From positions 3,118,368 through 3,182,367 of the forward strand of contig JAYKAV010003266.1 in NCBI GenBank assembly GCA_035582835.1: DNA of 64,000 nucleotides. The letters are read 5' to 3'. Within the stretch, counting starts at the first letter, position 1. Each line of letters opens with the position of its first letter. The position numbers and the translations under genes were made by a program. This stretch comes from Phoebastria nigripes. Taxonomy: Eukaryota > Chordata > Aves > Procellariiformes > Diomedeidae. Shown here in pieces: positions 50,191-63,831 of the stretch. The notes under the pieces are model-generated. The model was not told where the DNA came from, ran no database searches, and saw only the letters and a program-made list of their open reading frames with translations.

Positions 50191-53100
50191 TTGCTTCTGT
50201 GTTTAATCCTTAAAACATTGCAAAAGCTCAGCAGTGTTTTGATTTAAAATGCATACTGATGAAACTGTATGTAGTGATGATTTACCTTTTCAAAAAAGAG
50301 GCGTAGCTTGAATTCAAATTGAAGACATTTAATTTTCAAGGGGATCTACTTGTCACTTGAAGGCTTTAGAAAATACTGTCCCATCAGTTTTACAAATTAG
50401 AATATATTCAGCCCATTTGCAATGCAGAGCAGTGCTAACTGGAACATTTGAAATCCAACTCATGTAGTTTTTCACTTCTTATATAAAATGTGCCTGTGAT
50501 CTNGTTTAACAAAGAAATGTATGGAAAATGTATTAACCTTCCCAGGGAGATGTTGCAGGTGGCTGCTATTTAAAACCCAGTGTCATAGCAGCATTTAGAT
50601 ACTGTTTTAACCATGCAATAAAGCATCTTGCTTTCCAACACTGTAAAGTTCAATAAAACAGAGAGCGAGCCACTAGTGTTGCCAGACTCATTTGGAAGCA
50701 TCTGTTGAGACCAAGTTTCTGTAAGAGACATTGCATAGCCTGCGTGGTCAGACCTAGACTGATGCTGAACCTCAGCCCTTGAATTTCACAGAGTACCTTG
50801 CGTTGCTTTGCTCACTTGTGAGAGTTCATCCAGCATGTGGTCCATCAAAGCACCTTCTTCTGCCTTGGAGGTGTGCTAGTGTCCCTCTCTTGAAGGGAGT
50901 TAGCTGCGTCNGTGGGCACGCAGGCATAGCAGCCCCTTGGGAGAGCCGGCGTTTTGGCTGCCCTGGGTGGGACTGGTGATGCACAATGGGGCNAACACAG
51001 CTGGCCTCACGCAGAGTCTGTGCCTGAAACCGGTATGAACCTCATGACTGCAGCTAGGCTGTGCACCAAAGCAGCTCTCTCCTGCTCAGCAGTTCCTCCT
51101 GAGGAGTGCAGTAGACTTCTTCAGTGTGAGGGATTTCTATTCTGGTCCCCCCTCTGCAGAGTGCTGGCTACTCCGTAGGATTGGACCTGGGGTGCCTCCA
51201 GCGTCTGCATCTCTGTTCAGTGAAGGCTCTGGGCATGTCATTTAACCTTGCTGCTTTTGTTTGGTCCTCTCCTGAATCGGGCCCATGCTTCTGCAGGGCG
51301 GCAGTGGGCATCATCCAGCAGTGCTCTGAAGCTCCATAGGTCAAGTTAGTTTATGCCTCCTAAATATTGTCATTATGGCTAACGCTAGTTCTGCATATCG
51401 ATCAGGTGACTGTTGCCCAAGCCCTAATTTGCTTTGCTTTTGAGCTAACACTGAATTCCTAATTTTCCTTTNACTCCATCTTTTGTGGGAGAAAGGTTGA
51501 AGGCCCAGCAAGATGGAGGTGAAAACAAAAATGCTGAATTAACAACATAAAATATTTTGCCAAACAAAGCTTCCAAACATCAATAAAAATATTTTAAAAT
51601 CTTCAAGAACATAAATNATACAAAAATATAATTTATATTTAGCTGTGGTCCTTCTGAAAGAAGTGTTTCAACCTGCTAGAGGGACTGAGGGGGTAATTCA
51701 TGGAGAGCTGCAGAGAGACACGGAGGAAGCTCAGGACAGGCTCCGGGGGCGATGGTTCCCTGCCTTTGCTGCCTGCCTCAGTCTGCTGTGTATCAGTGGG
51801 AGCTGTTGTTGTCTCTCCACTTTATCCCAGGTGTTATTTGTAATGGAAACAGTGAGGTACCCTTTCTTTTTGCTGCAGCTGTGCTCTAAATGTTTAGACT
51901 CTTTCATTAAGTTTATTTTTCTTTGCCTGTTGCTTAAAACATTTCTCTTGTTTGCTAAACACATAGGAGTCCTCCTTCCTCAGCCCGGAGCCTTGCTGTT
52001 TGCATTGCACNGTGTGAACCTACTGGTGCATTTACCTTCTTGCTTCCAGGGTAGGCCAGATGCTTAAAAAATTGTTGTGGGATACTATGGATATATACAA
52101 TAGGCATAACTCCGGGAGGCCAGGGAATTATGCGTGTAATCTCTCAAATGCTCACTAAGGCCTATGACATGGTAGTTTTAAAATGATTAGTAAGGGCAAG
52201 GAACTGGCATCTAGTGTAGAAACTGCATGTCAGTGCCTTGCCATTGCACAGTCCTGCAAGTGTAGCCCTTTGTCAGGTAATTTGGGAACTGAGATTGCTC
52301 AGGCCAGCAGTATTGTCTGCTGGGAAGGAGGAAGGTACAGGCAGGTAAAGGTCCCTAAAAGCGCGCTTGGGATCTAACCAGCAAGCANTGTAAATCAGCT
52401 TCTCGTTAACTTTGGTCAATTGCTTTACCAGGAGACAGAGAGATTTTAATACGCAACATCTATTCCCAACCAATTTAGTTAACAGTGCACCTCAACATCT
52501 CTGTACTTCTTTGGGGTATCAGCCCTCCCATTTACATTAGCTGTATGAGCCTTGGACCTGAAAACCAGACTGACTTATTGGTCGGATCTCAATCTTGCAG
52601 TCCCAAGTTGAGACTGGTATTTTGGCTGGATGGAACCATTTGTGTAGGATGATGAGTCTGAGTCCAGATTTTCCTTGTTGCCCCAGTGATGGCTTCTTTG
52701 AGTCTCCAGTTCTTGGTTAAATTATGTAATATTCCTTTTTCTTCCTCCTTTAAGACCCTCTCTCTATTGAAATTGGATATGTTGACATTTCCATTATTAG
52801 GCAGACCTGCCTCTCCGAATTAGCGGTTGCTAGAAAGGTATCTCCTTTTTGCTTACCCTTCCCCCGCAAACAAAAATGTAAAGAAGCAAACAGTGTAACA
52901 AAAACACCCCAAAAGCATGTGGGATATGGATAAAGTTGAACGTTGCACCTCACAGCATTAACAGTTGATACAAATAGGCTGGGGTTGCAAGTTAACACCA
53001 GTGTTGTAAAAAAGTTTTTCACAATCTAAACTCTGTGTTCACCCATCCTCAGAATGGGGCAGAGATCAATCTCTCTTGTGGCTTTATCTCCTTGGGCTGG

Positions 53101-53629
53101 TTGCTGCAGAATTTGGCTCGTATTATTGGGGAGGAAAAAAAAAATCCTGTCCCATAATTTGTTAGAGATGGCTGTGACTGGGATCGGTATAGAACATGCT
53201 GATCACTGTGAAATCCTCAGTCCCCGTCCTCCCCTTAACCCCCAAAATTCACTGTACGTATTTTAAAAAAAAAAAAAGTGAAGTTTAGCAGTCTGGTTAT
53301 TTTAGTACATGGCTTCATAAGGCAGAAAACCTACTGGGTACAGTGTGTGGGGCAGTTGGCTGTCAGAATTCATGTAGAATTCTTCTTCGTTTTACTTGTT
53401 TCTTTACAAAATTTTTAATTGGTTAAAGACCCATGTCTTGTATGAAAGCTTATATTCTTCCAAAGCAAAAAAAAAAGCTGCTTCTTCCTCCCTTAAAACA
53501 ATGTCATCAAATCCTTTCTCTGTAATGCTGCTGTGGTACAAACTTGAAGTTGCAGCAGCCAAGTATTAAGTAGTTCCCCACTGGCTTGGGAGGAAGCGTG
53601 TCCGGGAGTCCTCTGCCGCCAGGCCATCG

Positions 53630-53739
53630 TCAGAGCTCCAGGTAGCTGATCAGGGCCACCATTACTAGAGAGTTAGTTGTAACAATGACAGCATGTGGCA
53701 CTGGCCTCGTCACAGAGTCTTCCACCATCATACTTGTCC
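53630..53739 (-). CDS. CNTN2: CNTN2 last coding exon with GPI-anchor signal
   Basis: It starts after ctttcag with GG, completing Gly from 54440, then encodes [20 protein letters not shown] and a hydrophobic stretch ending in LEL and TGA. The small-residue cleavage region plus a C-terminal hydrophobic tail is a GPI-attachment signal. Human CNTN2 has the matching GGTSMMVEN segment. Confidence 0.93.
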
Positions 53740-56700
53740 CTGAAAGAAAGGGAGCAGGGAAGGAGCAACTGTCTTGTTGCACAGACACAACCTGATGTCT
53801 TGTGGAAAGAGTCGGAAGGGTTGGTAAAATTTTAATTCTGGGGTTCTGNGTGCTTGTATTGCATTTATCTCTGATGAACCTCCCAGGATTTGAAACAAGA
53901 ATTTGGAGGTGGGCCCTGAGTACTTACACCCTGAATCAAGGAACCTGCTGGAGTTGGTGTTGGGGCCCCACAAACAGTGTCAGGATTTCACTTCTAGTGA
54001 ATGTAAGTTGGGCTTGCATGGGGCCTCAAGAGCTTTAGCTGCAAATAAAATAAAGCTGGGTTCAGACTAGACTGAAAGGTTGCTCAGAGTCTGNGGAGAG
54101 GTTAGCTGATGGAGGGGCTGGAGAGGAATACATCAGAAGATCCTTTGAGTGAANGGCACAAGGGAGCCAAAGACCAGTTCCAGAGACTCAACCTAAAACA
54201 CGGGTAGGATGTTCCCCCGCGTTCCCGGAAGGGAGAGTGGGATTTTAAAACATAATAGCATTTATTGCTATTATTATTAGGAGGTATGACTAAGTCATTT
54301 ACCTATCAAAGAACAGCNGTAGCGAATGATGGGCAAGTAGTCCTGGAAATTAACTCTTCTCTCTGAGCTCGTTTTACAGTGGTCTGTGAAGCACCCTGTA
54401 AACGAGCATTTGTGCGTGCAGTCTGAGGAGCGTACGTACCACTATTTCGGAGGATGTGAACTTCTGCTGGGATTCCATCTCCCCCAGGGCCTGTCACCCT
54501 GATCTGTACAAAGGCATGAGTGAAGTCTTCAGGGACGGGGATGTCGATCCGGCTCTTGCTGGCCAGGTATAGTGTGGGAGCAGAGTGGGAATCCTGCCTG
54601 TAAAGCATCTGTTGGAAGAGGCAAGTTTGAGTTTATGTTCACTGTGATTTTCTTAGGGTCACTTATAAGAGAAGGCTAGCTACATGCTGCCTGTACCTTG
54701 TACCCNGTAACTGCAGACTCATCTGCCTTCGCCACCACTGGGTCCCACTTGATGCTGACTGTAGACCCAGAAAAAGTCCAGGAGATGTTGCCAGGTGGCC
54801 TCTTTGGTGCTAAGAGATACAAAACAAGACGGAGATTCGGTATGTCAGGGACTGATGAGAAGGTTGTGCTGGTTACAACCGTCTCCTGAGACTCTACAAC
54901 TAGTCGACAGGGCTGATGGCACCACTGTAGTTGGTTTAAAGGGAAGTATCCCAGCAAACGTTACTCTGAGCACAGATCTTCTCAGGTAAGTGATGCACAG
55001 GCCACAAGACTGATCTGAGAAAATTCAGGGACCTGTTTTATGGACTACTTAAAATGGCGTTAGAGCATCAAGATAAAAAAGCTAATCAGTTAGCTGATCA
55101 TTGGGGATCCTCTGGAAGAAGCAGCAGCCCCAGGGAGTACAATGTACAAAACAGAGGTGGTCAGGGCTCACTCACGTGGCTTTGTTGTCGTGACGTTGGT
55201 AGAGGGACTGGGGGGGCCGGTTCCAGCCCGGTTGTAAGCTCTGACTGACACGTGGTATTTCGTGTTGGGGTTTAGGCCTGTTACATGAGCGGATGTGACC
55301 AGCCCCGCTGTTCTCACTCTGTCAGCTGCCTCCTCTTTATCACCATCCTTCCAGTACCGGATCTGAATAGAAAAGGGTATGATGGGTTTACTAAGGATAC
55401 AGGCATCTGTGAATACCAGACTCAGTCCATCCACAGCCAGCGCTGGAGACCCTTTGGTATTTGTTTCTATGCATTTTGCTTAGTATGTGCCCAGGAATAA
55501 GGTTACAGCCTGTGTGGAAAGGCAAGCAGAAAAAAAAGGATGTTTTTCTCTTGCTAATCTCTCTTGTGAGCAGTAGTACTGGCCCCACTAGAGCCTCGTG
55601 CTGTCCATTAATTATCCCCCATCTTTGGAAACAAAATGCTCTTTCCTTTCACCTCACTTAGCCTGGGGGAATTTTCTTTGCTGGGCTCTCTGATCTCAGT
55701 TTCAGTGTCTCGTTCCTATTGCAGGCTCGTACCTCGTAGCCCAGAAGCACTCCAGTCATGTCTCCCTGCTCAACGGGCTCCCAGGACACATCCATTTCTG
55801 AGGACAGAACAGCCTTGGCCATAACTCTGAAAGGAGCCACTTTCGGTTCTGAAAAAGACAACAAAAGGGAATAAAATCCTTTTCCTCGCTCTGGGCAGCA
55901 TAATCACCATACTGAAACGAAGGGCTTTCCTGCACCACCATTACCGTGCAGCCAGACAGTTGGTATTATGTGTACGGAGCAAAGCAAGGGGAAGGGATTT
56001 AGGGACTTAGTAGGACAAGCCGGGCCACAGCTGTGAGGATCTGTGTCTGCTCTGAAGCTCTGGGTATGCAGTCGTGGCTGGGCTTAGGGAAACATCTATC
56101 CATGTATTTGAAGTAGAAGATAAATGTTACGCTGAAATCAGTCAGCTGCTCTTTGAGTAAAAGAAATAGCTTTGAGTAAAAGAGATAGCTCTCCTATCAT
56201 GGAGCTCCCAGACAGACACAGCTCTGCACAGAGCTGGTTGAGGACACATTGGTTGGTTGGACAAAGCACGGTGAATTCAGAGTTGCTGCAGTTCCCCTTT
56301 ACCTTCTTCTGCAGAGTACACGATGGCAGTGAGGCTCTCCGGTCCCTCTCCTTTCCTGTTGTACGCTTTGATCTTCACTTCGAAGGGGGTGTAGGGACCG
56401 ATGCTCTCGTTGCGGTAGACATAGTGCAGCGATTCTGCGTGCGGCACCCTTGCTGTCAACCATCCCTGGGTGCCTTTCTTGCGAAACGACAAGATGTAGC
56501 CAAAGCCATCTCCGTTCTGATAGTCCCGCAGCGTTGGCTGTCAGGGGGGCAGAAAGAGAGAGGAGCCTTGGTGAGTTCAAATGAGCCAGATTTTGGACTA
56601 AGCACAGTGTTTGGCTCAACCACATATCAAAATTGTAATTGCAACACTCATTTCCCAAAAGAAATGGCACGTGCTCCTCCCCCTGGCCCTCTCCCAGCAT

Positions 56701-59700
56701 CCACGGCTGGTGCCATGCTGCTGACTTACCGTCCAGTTGATGATCAGCTCGTTGGGAGCCCCTCCGCCTCCGCTGAGCCCAGATGGTGCCACAGTAGGTG
56801 CTGTCGGGTCCCCAAACAAAAGCAGACAGCACAGGTTGGGTTAAGGAGACAATAGTGATGAAGATGAGCACAGACGCCACGCAGTCTGGGAGCAGGCAGG
56901 CTTTGACAGCTCATATGAAAGTGCTTGTCTCTATATTTTCAGCTGTGAGTATTTCAGATGTTTGAAAATCAGGTCTAGAATACTGGCTAGGGCCTGACGA
57001 GCTTATTTGGAGGCAGCATGGAGCTTGACAAGAATCNAGCTCAAAAGCAGCGATGTGGAGGAGAGCTTTTATTAGAAAGGAGTTAATATGCATTTGGTAT
57101 GTTGAGAGCAGTTCTCCTGCTGTTCTTACATCCCTTCTGCTTGCACGTTCAAGCAGCAGAAGATGGAATGAACATTCACAGGAGAAGATAGAATGAACAT
57201 TCACAGCCATTTGCTGGGAAATTTATGCTGTCTTTGTGGAGTTGTGCTCTGTGATATAATAGGGCTCTTTCCCCTTTCTGAGTATTACTGCCTAGAAGGA
57301 TTTGAAGCTAGGATTTATAATGGTTTAATATATTGTGTCTGATGCTGGTGAAGTTAGCTGCCAGCTCTAGTACTGCTTTGTCTTTGATGTGTAAATGGGC
57401 AAAAAGGCAGAAAATTTTGTGATGGCATCACCTCTAGGAGCAGTCAAGGAGANGACTAATTGTTTGGGACCAAGGCATGCTGCAAGCCAGCCTTCCCCCT
57501 CCAGCATGTAGGGACAGGTACCTCTGATTCCCCTTTCTACCTCCGAGCGTATCTGCACGTACCTGCTTCTTTGGTACGGATTTTGCTGGAGGGTAAACTT
57601 GGCTCCCCAACTCCAAGAATGTTACTCGCTAAGACCCGAAACTCATAATCCATCCAAGGAATGAGGTTCACCACCTGGGCTGTCTCTGCGTTGCCTTCAA
57701 TATTTACAGGATCTATATAATCCAATAACATGAGAGGAGAGCAAATAGAGCGAGTGGCAGCCAGCGTACAAGCACAGAGCAAGAACTTGTCAGCGAGCTG
57801 ATGCCCCACTGCCAGCACGGGCCATGCCACCGCTGCTGCCATCGAGACACTTACTGGTACGCATTTGCTTCCATTTGCTGGAGAGGAGGGTCCGCGCCTC
57901 GATGATGTATCTGGCAATAGGGCTGTGGTTATCAAAGCCGCGGCTCCAGCTCAGCTGGATGGTGGTGTCACTGATGTCTCTCACCACCACGCCCCCGGGG
58001 GGGCCTGGAGGTCCTGGGGTGATGGGAGACAGATGGACGTGTTACTAAGATGAAAGATTTGGAGGCTTATTGCTCTTTATATTGTGCAAGTCATAAATTA
58101 AAATCAGGCCTTTCTTTTCTGGAGGCTAGGAAGCCTCACCTCCAGTTTTGGCCTCCAGAAAAGCTCATAAGCCTATCCCCTCCAGTTCAAATGTTAGATG
58201 GTGAGGTTGTCGCAAGGGAAGAGCGAGCTGATCCCTTGCAAGGACCATGCTGTTACTTCGGGCTTGTAAGGAGCAGGGGACCTTACGATGGAGAAATTAC
58301 CTCTGACAGTCAGCGTGGCTGACTCTGAAGCACTGTCCACAACTGTCTGGGCTGTACACGTGTACCGCCCTGAGTGCTTCAGCTGGGTGTTGAAGATGCT
58401 GAGGTCCCCAATAGCTTCCTTCTGCGTGGGGAAGAAAAAAGACGGTGGGGAGAGCACTTGAACACGCCTGATCACAATCCAGCATTCAACATGCAAACAA
58501 AGAGGCTGTTACTAGTTTTCTGTCCTTTGATGGTACATAACTGCCCTTTCTACTCACCACACTGGCTCGCCGGTANTGCCCCTCAGACTTGTCAAAGTCA
58601 ACGGGGAAATCATCTAGTGACCAGGTGAAGGTTAGGTCCATAGTTGGATCATGGGACGCGTGACATTGTAGAGTAAGGTTTTCACCTACATTGATATCAG
58701 CACTAGATGGTGCCAATGTGATTTTGGTGGCATCTGCAGAGAAAGAGCAGGAAGGGCTGTTAGCTGCAAATGTCCACGTACCAGATGTATATTAAAGCTG
58801 CAGAGCATCCAAACCAACTAACACTTTCCAACTTGTCATCCCTCTCTAACAGCTGTAGTTTTACAGGAGGAAGATAAGGGATTACAGTGGTTAGAAAATG
58901 GAAATGCTTTTCTCAAGGAGCAGTTGTTGGTAGGTATGATTTGGTGAGTCAGGCAGAAGATTTGCTGCTCCACAGGCTGAAATGTCTTTGATTCCCTGAG
59001 TATTGCATTGATTTTTGGGAGTATAAGGAGAGGAGAAGTATCACATCATGGTATTCTTAGACGTTTCTTGCTCGATTGACCCCAAATCAAGGCAAACATC
59101 TCTACCTCGAACAGAGAGAATTCCAGTACTGTTGGCTTTGCCCATGAAATTCTCAGCAAAGCAGGTATACTTTCCCTCATCAGATTTGCTGATATTCTGG
59201 AGGATCAAGGTGCCATCTGTGGTAATAGTCACCCTGGAAAGGAAGAAGAACCATACAAGAGGAAGGTTAAAATGTCTGTTCACTCTGTATACCTGACAAT
59301 TTCCAGCACTTGCTGATTTTAGAGAAATTGGTGATAAAGACAGGACTGCAAAATATTGTGTAGGAGTTTTCTAAAGAAGAAACTAGAGGAATAACAAAGT
59401 NCTTATGATCAGGGATGTAGCAGCACACTTGGGTCATCAAGTCCAGTCTTCTGGCAAGAAAAAAAAGTGATTTTTAGCTATGGTTTCTAGGTAGAAGCTG
59501 ACTCTGTGCTGCTACCTGCTACTGTTGATCAGAAGTTCAGTCCCTTTGGTCCAGAGCACAGTGGCTTTTGGTGCTGCCCTTGGTTGGCATGGGATGATGA
59601 CCTTCCCACTTCGGGCTGCAGGTATCAGTCGCTTCACTGGGTTTAGTCTAAAATCTGGTGCTAAGGCTACAGGGGAAAAAAAGAGGATTAAGGAATGATT

Positions 59701-62700
59701 AGAAAACCCTGCTATGTGAGCATTTTAACTGCCACCTAACTAGGTCTTGATTTGTTATTAGGTGACTTGGTAACAGAAGCATGGCAATATCTGGTGAGCA
59801 AGATGGAGTGATTCCTCTGCTGCCAGGTGGTTTCTAACGCCTGCCAAGGCAGGTGTTATGTGACACACGCGTCATACGTAGCGATGGGATATGACCCTAA
59901 CAAGTGCAAGGTCTTTGAGAGACACAAGAACAGCTGCTTTTGAAAATGTAGAGGATATTCTTTCTCTTCAGTATACTGATCAAAGTCAGCAATGCAGACA
60001 TTCAGCTTGCTAAAACTCCTCCTGGAATTGCAGAGATAGAATTGGGTTTTATCTGTTGCCCTTATGCCTTGCAGTGTGTTAATGTTGAACAGTTGATGCT
60101 TAGGGCCTTTAATTTATCTCTGGCATCTGCTGACCATGAGGAGATAAGCTTTTAGACTAATGTGGAACAAGTTTGGCATCAGTCCAGTTCCAGTCACCAT
60201 CCATCAAAGCTGGCTGAATGGATACTGAACTCTTTTCTTTGACCTCTTTCCTCCAAAAAAGAGGAAGGCTGTGTAGTGGAAGAGAGCTTGTGCTGCTGGT
60301 GTCCTGTACACTTTCTGTAGCTAAACAGATGTCCTTGTTCTCTTTCAGCATTACTGAATTTACACAAGATTTAAATTTTAAAGGGTTGTAGAGTGGCTTG
60401 TTGAACCAGTAACTATATTTCAATGGTGAGTGAAGCAGTTTTTGTCTGCTCTTATCTTACTCTGAGATCGCAAGCATAGGATATTAGGAAGAGATCTAAA
60501 ATGCTTCAGTGTCCCATTGAAACCCAGAGCACTGGGAAATGAGAAATTACCTTGCACTGTTAATTCAGCGCTTGCATATACTGTGCCATGCTTGTTCTCA
60601 GCCACACACTGATACATGCCAGAGTCCTCCAGGACTAGCTTGGAAAATCTCAGCTCTCCACCGCTCACTTCGATGCGGTTCTGTGCAAACAAGAGGATGA
60701 ACCCATTAGATGAGAAAAACAAAAATGGAACTCAAGCCTCGTGTGTTCAGGGTTGAGTTTCATTACAGACTCTGATGCCAGTTTGAAGCCAGCCTGGTTT
60801 TCCATGGGAGAAAACGCAGGACATTTTTTTCCATCTGTCCAGTCACTATCCCACATCACTGTGCTCTGTTTGCTGAGACTTCTGAGTGCCTGAGCAGCAA
60901 TGTGCAGGTCATACAGAGACAGGTACGAGGTGCTATTTATCTGCCCTGATAACTGGCTATGAGTTCCTGTAGTTGCATGAAGCAATGGCTGGGATGGCAG
61001 TGACGGGAGAAGGAACTTGCTGCCGGTAAGGACTGTGGCATTGCTTTGCAGCCTCATGGGGGCACATGGAATAGGGATGCAGGGTGATAAAACGGGGTTA
61101 AGATGCATTTGCAGCGAGGCAGTAGAGGGTCTAAGTCTGGAGTAGCAGGTTCAGTACTGCAAGTTCTGGTGTGCACTGGCTGAGCTGCTCTCGCTGTCAG
61201 ACCTGCACGGTGGTACCTGGGAGGTCAGTGGCTGCCCGTCCCGAAGCCATCGGACTGCGGGCCTGGGTTTGCCAGCAGCCGCGCAGCTCCAGCGCAGGTC
61301 AGATCCGATGTCGGCTTCCGTGTCTGTGATCACCTTCAGCCACTCCGGCTGAGCTGCAAAGGAGCAAGAGAGGTGGCAGAGCCAAGAAGATCAGATGAGA
61401 GGTTTGCTGTGCCAGGCAGGCAGAAGGATGCTCATTGTGTCATCTCTGCTGGCAGATTTATTTATCACAGCGTGTTTCACCATAGTAACAGCCTTTGCCT
61501 TTTGTGCAGCGATGGAAGGCTGAGTCCTCTATGGGCCTGGCTGCAGCTATGCATGTGGACTGCACACAATTATGGCAGAATCCAGATCTGAGGGAAGAAC
61601 ATTATGGTTTCTCTTCTTAAGAATAAATGCAGTCATTCCTGAGCTTCAGGAAAGACTGGATTCAGACTAAGAGAACCAGGTTAAGTTTTGTAACTTGCCT
61701 AGATCTGATTAATAGCTCCAAGTATTAATCCTTGTGGAAGTACCCCAGGCTTGGAGAGGATCTTGGTTGACAGCTAAGTCTGATTTTTACCACTATGCTT
61801 CCATCCCTGGTTACCTCATTTTTGCTAGAATTATTTTAGAGCAAGTTAGGAGGTCTCTCTCTCTCCTCGCCATAGCCTAAATGTATTCACTGAGGAAAGA
61901 TATCAGTGATCTTTGCAGGTCTTTGTTAGGGCTTTGCAATAGGTTTAATTAGGGCTGATATGAGGCAGGATCAGAGGTGGTGGTTTCACTCCCAAAAGCT
62001 CAGTCCATTGCCTGGGGCATCTTGCCCTGCTCTGGCAAGGCATGTGTTTAAATGTGTTACCTTGAATGATGATGCGGCCCTGGTAGGTGTCTCTCCCTTT
62101 GATGTTTTCAGCCTCACACTCATAAGTGCCTTCATCCTCAAAGCCAACATCCTGGATCTGCAAGAGGGGCTCGCTGCCGATCCACTTGGAGGACTGCGAG
62201 CCATCCAGCTTCCTCCACTTTATCCGAGGAACAGGGCTATGTAAAAGTAAATCTGGTGAAGGCCAGCTCTCGGGTACCCCATGCTGCATCACAGCGTAGT
62301 GTAACTCAATCCCCATTTAGCCACCCAGGTCCCATCCCAGCTGGGCCTTGGCCAGCAGGACAGATGGCTTTAGCCAGTTCCTCCCTCCTCCTATCCTCCC
62401 TCCATCTCTGGTCTACAGTAGACCCGTTGAAGAGAGGAGTTGTGAAAGTTGCAGGTTCTGCGATGCCCCCCCCCCGCCCCCCGTCGCGAGCCTGAGCGAC
62501 ACAGACGCTGCACTCACTTTCCAAAGGCAAAACACTCCAAAGTCACCATCTGCCCAGCCAGAGCGTAGGTGTCTGCAGGAAACCTGGCTTTTATACTGGG
62601 TGCATACTGCCTGGCATCTGTTGAAAGGAAAGCACTGTTGAGGAGTTCTGGATGACTTTAAAATGGCACATGTGAGGTCCTAAAGGGCAGAGGTACCCAC

Positions 62701-63831
62701 AAGGTAACACTACTTTCCAAAATCTTTGTGCGTTTGGATAAGGCAACAGAGGCTAAGCTTCATTTTCTTTTTAAAAACAGCTCTTACTAAAGTCTCTAAA
62801 AACCTCTTTATAACATCTCAGGACTGTTTCTCCTTAATGTCCTACCTGCTTAACTCCCTTCGCCCTGCCCAAGAGGTATCTTTAGCTGCACTTCTGCAAG
62901 GTCACCAAAAGCAGAGGAGAGTAGTTTCAGGGATATGTGTGCCTGCACAGGCTGCACCTTGTTTCTCTCTTACAAACAGAGAAACCCCATGGATGGGGTT
63001 TGTAGCTGCAGAAGCAGCGAAGCCTGGAGAGAGGGCTGCTTCCCCCAGGTTCCAGCCAATTAATATTTTTGTAAGCTCTTAAGCTNCCCTGAGAGGCTGG
63101 TGGGTGATTTGTGCACTGCTGGAGTCCTGTGGAGCCCGAGTGCTTTGCGGTGGCTTGTTAATTTTGTATTTTGCCCAGTCCCTTTATGATAATCCAAGAG
63201 CCCTGACCCTCTGCAGCGAGGCTGAGCCGGGAGAACTTGCTGAAAACACTCTTGGTGATGAAGTCGATGTGGCTGGTGGCAAAGCATGAATAGTTCCCCA
63301 GGTCGGAAGCCTCTGTCTTGGCAATGTAAAGGTTTCCNGTGGTCTGAGAGACGAAACGCCTTCCATCAGCTGGGATGAAATTGGGAAACTCATTCAGGAG
63401 CCATCGATAGGATAAGCCTGTGGGGAAAAGAAAAAGGAATAAACTGCACAAGTTGCCTGTGTCCTCTCAGGTGGGACCAAACCAAGCAGGCTGTCTTCTA
63501 GACCAGTCTAAGCTGAAGTTGGTCGTTGGATGGTACTTGTTTTCTCCATGTGCTAAGTCCTGTCTCTGTTTTGTTGCTTTACAGAGCCTGAATTAAAAAC
63601 AAATTTGCTTCCCTAAAATTCCCAAAGAAAAGCAAGGAGTGATTCACATGTCTGGGAATCCCTTGCTGCGTTTCATCTCTCCACCTGGCACCAGCAGTGC
63701 TGCTAATCCCTGCTAGTAGCAATTCTGAAATGCAAACCCTTACCTGGGTAATGGGGAGGAGGGCTGCAGGCGAACATCACTCCCCAGCCTTCTGTAATCT
63801 TCACGGGGTCTCGCTCTTCTGCAGAGAATTC
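53630..63831 (-). CDS. CNTN2: CNTN2 (contactin-2, axonin-1/TAG-1), last 19 coding exons, 5' partial
   Basis: Exons on the minus strand: 63744-63831, 63208-63417, 62518-62617, 62061-62236, 61217-61353, 60551-60680, 59516-59666, 59106-59233, 58558-58733, 58301-58421, 57855-58013, 57563-57712, 56730-56800, 56303-56537, 55733-55848, 55176-55362, 54697-54809, 54440-54608, 53630-53739. All phases join; they give 908 residues. The family is about 1040 long, so the signal peptide and Ig1 lie beyond the right edge. Order: Ig2 ([11 protein letters not shown]...NYSCFATSH), Ig3-Ig6 ([33 protein letters not shown]), four fibronectin III repeats (start [20 protein letters not shown]), and a hydrophobic GPI-attachment tail ending ISYLEL. 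Known role: axonal adhesion, neurite guidance, juxtaparanode assembly at myelin. No frame damage is seen; the donor after Ig2 (G|GTCAGG) is weak. Single Ns fall inside a few codons. Confidence 0.97.
56152..56189. repeat. Two-copy 19-bp tandem repeat in a CNTN2 intron
   Basis: tttgagtaaaagaaatagc is repeated at once as tttgagtaaaagagatagc, one base different. Intronic, between the exons at 55848 and 56303. Confidence 0.9.
57158..57207. repeat. Two-copy 25-bp tandem repeat in a CNTN2 intron
   Basis: agaagatggaatgaacattc plus acagg is followed directly by a second copy differing at two bases (57183-57207). It lies in the intron between the exons at 56800 and 57563. Confidence 0.9.
58114..58163. 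repeat. Perfect 13-bp inverted repeat in a CNTN2 intron
   Basis: CTTTTCTGGAGGC at 58114-58126 and its exact reverse complement GCCTCCAGAAAAG at 58151-58163 enclose a 24-base loop. It can fold into a hairpin in the intron between the exons at 58013 and 58301. Confidence 0.85.

Larger units (their letters stand above)
42051..53629. other. Long interval between the PDZRN-like gene and CNTN2; no coding exon found
   Basis: About 11.6 kb. I looked on both strands for a RING finger, zinc fingers or a PDZ first half belonging to the PDZRN-like gene and found none. It must also contain the CNTN2 3' UTR, adjoining 53630. A GC-richer patch lies at about 46800-47650 without a protein match. Recognisable content is an old CR1 (47690-48070) and a MIR-like SINE (50061-50190). 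Open frames of up to 140 residues look random. Confidence 0.6.

Noticed and set aside
51225..51285. Stretch like the MIR core (ctgggcatgtcatttaacct)
   Set aside because: Only about 25 bases fit, so chance is possible.
51645..52067. Plus-strand open frame of 140 residues
   Set aside because: Hydrophobic Leu/Phe/Cys-rich translation of T-rich DNA with an ambiguous base; no domain.
59421..59470. Short stretch resembling the CR1 3' motif (gggtcatcaagtccagtctt)
   Set aside because: Too short to call an element; possibly a very old CR1 scrap.
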